Assembly: GCA_030043175.1 (NCBI GenBank)
Contig: JASHYD010001287.1
Coordinates: forward strand, 1 to 9,092
From: Xanthobacteraceae bacterium
Lineage (GTDB): Bacteria > Pseudomonadota > Alphaproteobacteria > Rhizobiales > Xanthobacteraceae
Reading direction: 5' to 3'
Length of the DNA stretch: 9,092 nt
In this document: one piece after another, positions 7,236-9,092 of the stretch
Layout of the letters: every line of letters starts with the position of its first letter
Position numbering within the stretch: the stretch's first letter is position 1
The notes under the pieces: generated by a model
Told to the model about the DNA's origin: nothing
What the model saw: the letters and a program-made list of their open reading frames with translations, nothing else
Databases searched by the model: none
Translations under genes and position numbers: made by a program

Positions 7236-7406
7236 TCCCCTTGCGAGGCTGGCCCGCGACTGCTCTTTGCCATTCGGCTGCGCGCCTCCATGTGTCTCGC
7301 CCTCTTCATCGCGTTCTGGCTCGAGCTCAACAACTCGTATTGGGGAGGCGGCACCACGGCGACTATGTGCCATGCACAGTTTGGTGCCTATCATCGCGGC
7401 CACTAA
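7236..7406 (+). pseudogene. FUSC-family exporter, N-terminal fragment
   Basis: The frame reads PRLLFAIRLRASMCLALFIA, FWLELNNSYWGGGTTATMC, then a short tail ending at TAA 7404-7406. The LAFWLxLxNxYWAGTTAAIV-type first membrane segments are characteristic of FUSC/fusaric-acid-resistance proteins, inner-membrane efflux components. Intact members are about 650-700 residues; here about 55 remain, bounded by a TGA upstream at 7233-7235 and the TAA. None of the rest of the protein is in the window. It ends 43 bases before the NepR start codon, with no relation in function expected. Confidence 0.7.
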
Positions 7407-7449
7407 CCTCGGTGCGACCGGCCCGGGCGCCAGAATTCCGGCAAATGGG

Positions 7450-7629
7450 ATGACACAGGTCGCTATGGGACGCCGACCTGGAGCCGGGCCAGATTTTGAG
7501 GCGGCGCGTGCGGCTATAGGCCTGGCGTTACGCTCGCTCCATTCTGACGTGCTAAGCGAACCGCTGCCCGAAAAGATTGTCGAGTTGTTAAGGCAGCTCG
7601 ATCGGCAAAAGGGCGCCGCCGACGTGTAG
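7450..7629 (+). CDS. nepR: NepR-like anti-sigma factor, 59 aa
   Basis: NepR proteins bind and hold the general-stress sigma factor EcfG until phosphorylated PhyR takes them away. This product has the family core at residues about 23-52: IGLALRSLHSDVLSEPLPEK followed by IVELLRQLD, matching the known IGxxLRxxYDxVxxEPxPDRxxxLLxxLD pattern, with a short disordered head and tail. Its length is normal for the family. ATG at 7450 and a second ATG at 7465 are both possible; neither has a strong ribosome site, though the second has CAGG 6 bases upstream. A longer open frame from 6991 is not credible because it overlaps the FUSC remnant out of frame. Neither ecfG nor phyR follows, unlike the usual locus, so it may be an orphan copy or a leftover. 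It is otherwise uninterrupted. Confidence 0.7.
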   Translation: MTQVAMGRRPGAGPDFEAARAAIGLALRSLHSDVLSEPLPEKIVELLRQLDRQKGAADV

Positions 7630-7827
7630 CACTTGTATGGGCCTTCCCAACTTCCCCTGAGCCATCTGGCCGCGGACGCTTGCTCCACTTGAAAATATCG
7701 CGCAGTTGGCACGTCACCGTACGGGCAAAGGGAATTTTCCCCTTATAATTGGCACTGCGTGTTGTTTTACACTCATCGCAGAGTGGGGAGAAATTGTCTT
7801 CCCGCGGCCCGTGAGGCTCCGTCACCT

Positions 7828-7871
7828 CGTTCTCATTGCAACTCTCATTTCGGGAGAGCCGCAATGAAACG
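7828..7871. repeat. Long interrupted hairpin / inverted repeat
   Basis: CGTT (7828-7831), a bulged C, TCATTGC (7833-7839), AA, CTCTC (7842-7846), a 7-base loop, GAGAG (7854-7858), CC, GCAATGA (7861-7867), AACG (7868-7871). This makes 16 pairs with one bulge and one symmetric AA/CC mismatch. It lies immediately before the aldehyde dehydrogenase remnant and about 200 bases after nepR. No T-run follows. It could be a protein-binding dyad, an RNA element or the remains of a small mobile repeat. Confidence 0.6.
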
Positions 7872-8095
7872 ATTAGGAAGCACTGCATCGACGGAACATT
7901 CGCGGAATCTCACGGCCGCGAGGTGATGGACATCATCAGATTTAACGGCGGTCAAGTCGTCGCGCGCGTCACGCGCGCCGACGGGGAGGATACGCGTCGC
8001 GCGATCGCTGCAGCCAAGCGCGCATTCGCCACTTTTTGGCAAGTCAACGAAGTATGAGCGCGCGGAGATCTTGCGGCGGTTGCATGAAACCGATT
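7872..8095 (+). pseudogene. Aldehyde dehydrogenase, N-terminal fragment
   Basis: The frame reads IDGTFAESHGREVMDIIRFN, GGQVVARVTRADGEDTRRAI, AAAKRAFATF, then after a frameshift near 8038, KYERAEILRRLHE. The order IDGxFVE...DVINPATGQVIARV...DxxRAIAAAKRAF...ERAxLLRRLHD is the N-terminal part of NAD(P)-dependent aldehyde dehydrogenases, which run to about 480 residues. Here the nucleotide-binding core and catalytic Cys and Glu are all missing. The NPAT motif is degraded to RFN. The fragment stops about 35 bases before the tail of a minus-strand enoyl-CoA hydratase remnant. Confidence 0.75.
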
Positions 8096-8131
8096 CAGCG
8101 CGACTTGAATCGCAACTCCCATGGTCGAATT

Positions 8132-8335
8132 GAAGTGGGGCTGGCGCTTCTGCACGAACGCCGTAAATGCCTCCTGGGCGTCCTCAGATCGAACTTGTGC
8201 GCTCTACTCATTTTCGGCCTTCATCGCCGCCTTGATCTGTTCACGAAGCGGTTGCTTCATGAGTCGCTTGCTCGCTTGCAACGCGCCAGCCGGCTTCCCC
8301 GCTAACTTCCGCGCTGATTCGCTCGGTCCCGATCG
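8132..8335 (-). pseudogene. Enoyl-CoA hydratase/isomerase, C-terminal fragment
   Basis: On the minus strand one frame reads SARKLAGKPAGALQASKRLM, KQPLREQIKAAMKAENE, a TAG stop, then VRSEDAQEAFTAFVQKRQPH. This is the conserved C-terminal helix region of crotonase-fold enoyl-CoA hydratases (ARKLAxKPxxALxxSKxLM...E...F..RL.S.EAxEA..AFxEKRxPxF). The region following the TAG seems about one codon short, consistent with a small deletion creating the stop. The N-terminal 170 or so residues with the CoA site are absent and replaced by IS110-like sequence. The gene cannot encode a working enzyme. Confidence 0.75.
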
Positions 8336-8344
8336 GGCACGACC

Positions 8345-8663
8345 TGAGTGCGTTCGCATATCCTTAGCCGCCTCGTTGAAAATATCCGCAAGCCGCCATT
8401 GCCAAGCCCCGCCCATTGCGTTTGAACCGCGGGCGCGGTTCGCCCGGACACCAAGCCGACGATCGGCACGATGACGACGCGCAGAAGGTGAAAACGAGCG
8501 GTGGCGGCGAAGTATGACGCCGCAAAGAGCGAGCGTGTCGCCGGCCGGTAGGAGGCGGCCACGACCCGCGCCACACCGTCGCGCCTTCGGCATCAACGAC
8601 GCAAATTGAACTTGTTTCGACGGTAACGTCGAGTCCGATATCAAGGACTTGCTGCTTTGGCAT
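8345..8663 (-). pseudogene. IS110-family transposase remnant
   Basis: The product starts MPKQQVLDIGLDVTVETSSI followed by CVVDAEGATVWRG. The (V)GLDVSxxxTSICVVDxxGxxV start, including the first acidic residue of the DEDD site, is typical of IS110 transposases. The ATG at 8663 has a good ribosome site (GGAG, 7 bases upstream), so this end looks original. After about residue 33 the frame loses similarity. Hints of the later part are scattered in the other minus frames (VPIVGL; RLADIFNEAA), suggesting frameshifts and an internal deletion from the usual 320-400 residues to about 100. It ends against the enoyl-CoA hydratase remnant. No element ends could be defined. Confidence 0.65.
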
Positions 8664-8820
8664 GAGTGAGCTCCGGGTTGGCGTTTGACCGCGGAGACAG
8701 CCTGTGACGGCGGTTCTTACCCCGCGATTGCGCCATGTCCCGACCTACTCCGCGGCAATGACGCCGGGCGCAGGCGCCGTGAAGGCTGGCCGTCGCTCCT
8801 GGCAATCTCGCCGCATAAAA

Positions 8821-8842
8821 CATCGAAAATTTCTTTTCGATG
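8821..8842. repeat. Perfect 9-base hairpin
   Basis: CATCGAAAA (8821-8829) and TTTTCGATG (8834-8842) pair perfectly across a TTTC tetraloop. It lies just past the end of the minus-strand frame at 8859-9092, so it may act as a terminator for that gene. A run of four A/T within the stem gives partial bidirectional terminator character. Confidence 0.5.
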
Positions 8843-8858
8843 CACCGTCGCTAAGCGC

Positions 8859-9092
8859 CTAATACAACGGATGAGCGATCGAAATCCAGTTGGCGCCAGT
8901 TTTTGCACGCGGCCTTCTTTCGTCCAGCCTGTTAGCTTGGTCGGATAGGTCTAGCGCAAAAGGAGCCGCACTCGAGGGTGCTGCGCCCGGCGCTGGGAGG
9001 GATAGGACCACGATCCGGCTATCTTTCTCGAGCGTCACTATCCGATGATCAACCGAGCGCAGATGCCAGCCCTCCGCCACCTCGCCGACGTG
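8859..9092 (-). CDS. C-terminal part of a GspC/GspN-like protein (partial)
   Basis: An open frame enters from the right edge with no start inside the window and ends at 8859. Its first part reads EVAEGWHLRSVDHRIVTLEK, then DSRIVVLSLPAPG, a short beta-rich motif resembling the end of GspC/GspN-type inner-membrane proteins of type II secretion (xGDxxEGWxLxxVxxRxVxLxxxGRxVxLxLP). The following 35 residues, rich in Ala, Arg and Asp, do not match anything I know and could be frameshifted. An internal GTG near 9080 would give a 73-residue product but is unlikely to be the real start. The assignment rests on one short motif and the gene may be broken. A hairpin lies 17 bases after the stop. Confidence 0.4.
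   Translation of the reverse strand, partial: HVGEVAEGWHLRSVDHRIVTLEKDSRIVVLSLPAPGAAPSSAAPFALDLSDQANRLDERRPRAKTGANWISIAHPLY

Noticed and set aside
6991..7629. 212-residue plus-strand protein ending with the NepR core
   Set aside because: It overlaps the FUSC remnant out of frame and only the last 59 residues match a family; the NepR start at 7450 or 7465 is sufficient.
7077..7712. 211-residue minus-strand open frame
   Set aside because: Antisense to the FUSC and NepR sequences, with low-complexity Arg/Ala/Pro composition and no motif.
7728..7749. AAGGGAATTTTCCCCTT dyad followed by TATAAT, as a promoter
   Set aside because: No -35 element at proper spacing (nearest TTGGCA is 33 bases away) and no intact gene downstream.
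1..9092. CRISPR array, tRNA, rRNA, phage or conjugation genes
   Set aside because: No regularly spaced repeats, no cloverleaf sequence and no phage or conjugation motif were seen on either strand.

Overview
The window looks like accessory DNA of an alphaproteobacterium of the Bradyrhizobium/Rhodopseudomonas/Nitrobacter type. The basis is a NepR-type anti-sigma factor, an HWE-family histidine kinase, DUF3489 and DUF5681 remnants and high-GC codon use, all read by eye without database searches. Two large genes look fully intact, both on the minus strand: a catalase-peroxidase with an export signal (katG, 2344-4569) and a membrane-anchored HWE sensor kinase (5488-6585). A 59-residue NepR-like gene (7450-7629, +) and two small uncharacterised genes in tandem (1450-1722 and 1234-1419, -) also look intact.

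Almost everything else is a gene graveyard. From left to right I recognise fragments of: the membrane domain of an adenylate/guanylate cyclase (1-523, +); a DUF5681 protein (2165-2285, -); an RpoH-type sigma factor (4760-4951, +) running directly into a DUF3489 protein (4933-5095, +); an NTF2/SnoaL-like protein (6842-6979, +); a FUSC-family exporter (7236-7406, +); the start of an aldehyde dehydrogenase (7872-8095, +); the tail of an enoyl-CoA hydratase (8132-8335, -); the start of an IS110-family transposase (8345-8663, -); and, at the right edge, an open frame resembling the end of a GspC/GspN-like secretion protein (8859-9092, -). Most of these carry frameshifts or in-frame stops, so several long open frames here are chance chimeras of unrelated remnants.

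Functionally, the surviving genes suggest stress handling. KatG would remove hydrogen peroxide, probably in the periplasm. HWE kinases and NepR are both typical of the alphaproteobacterial general stress response (PhyR-NepR-EcfG), but neither PhyR nor EcfG is present here, so a shared circuit is only inferred. Non-coding stretches hold several clear dyad structures, notably a 44-base interrupted hairpin at 7828-7871 and a cluster of inverted repeats at 1734-1852 upstream of the small gene pair. I found no convincing wholly new defence or metabolic system.
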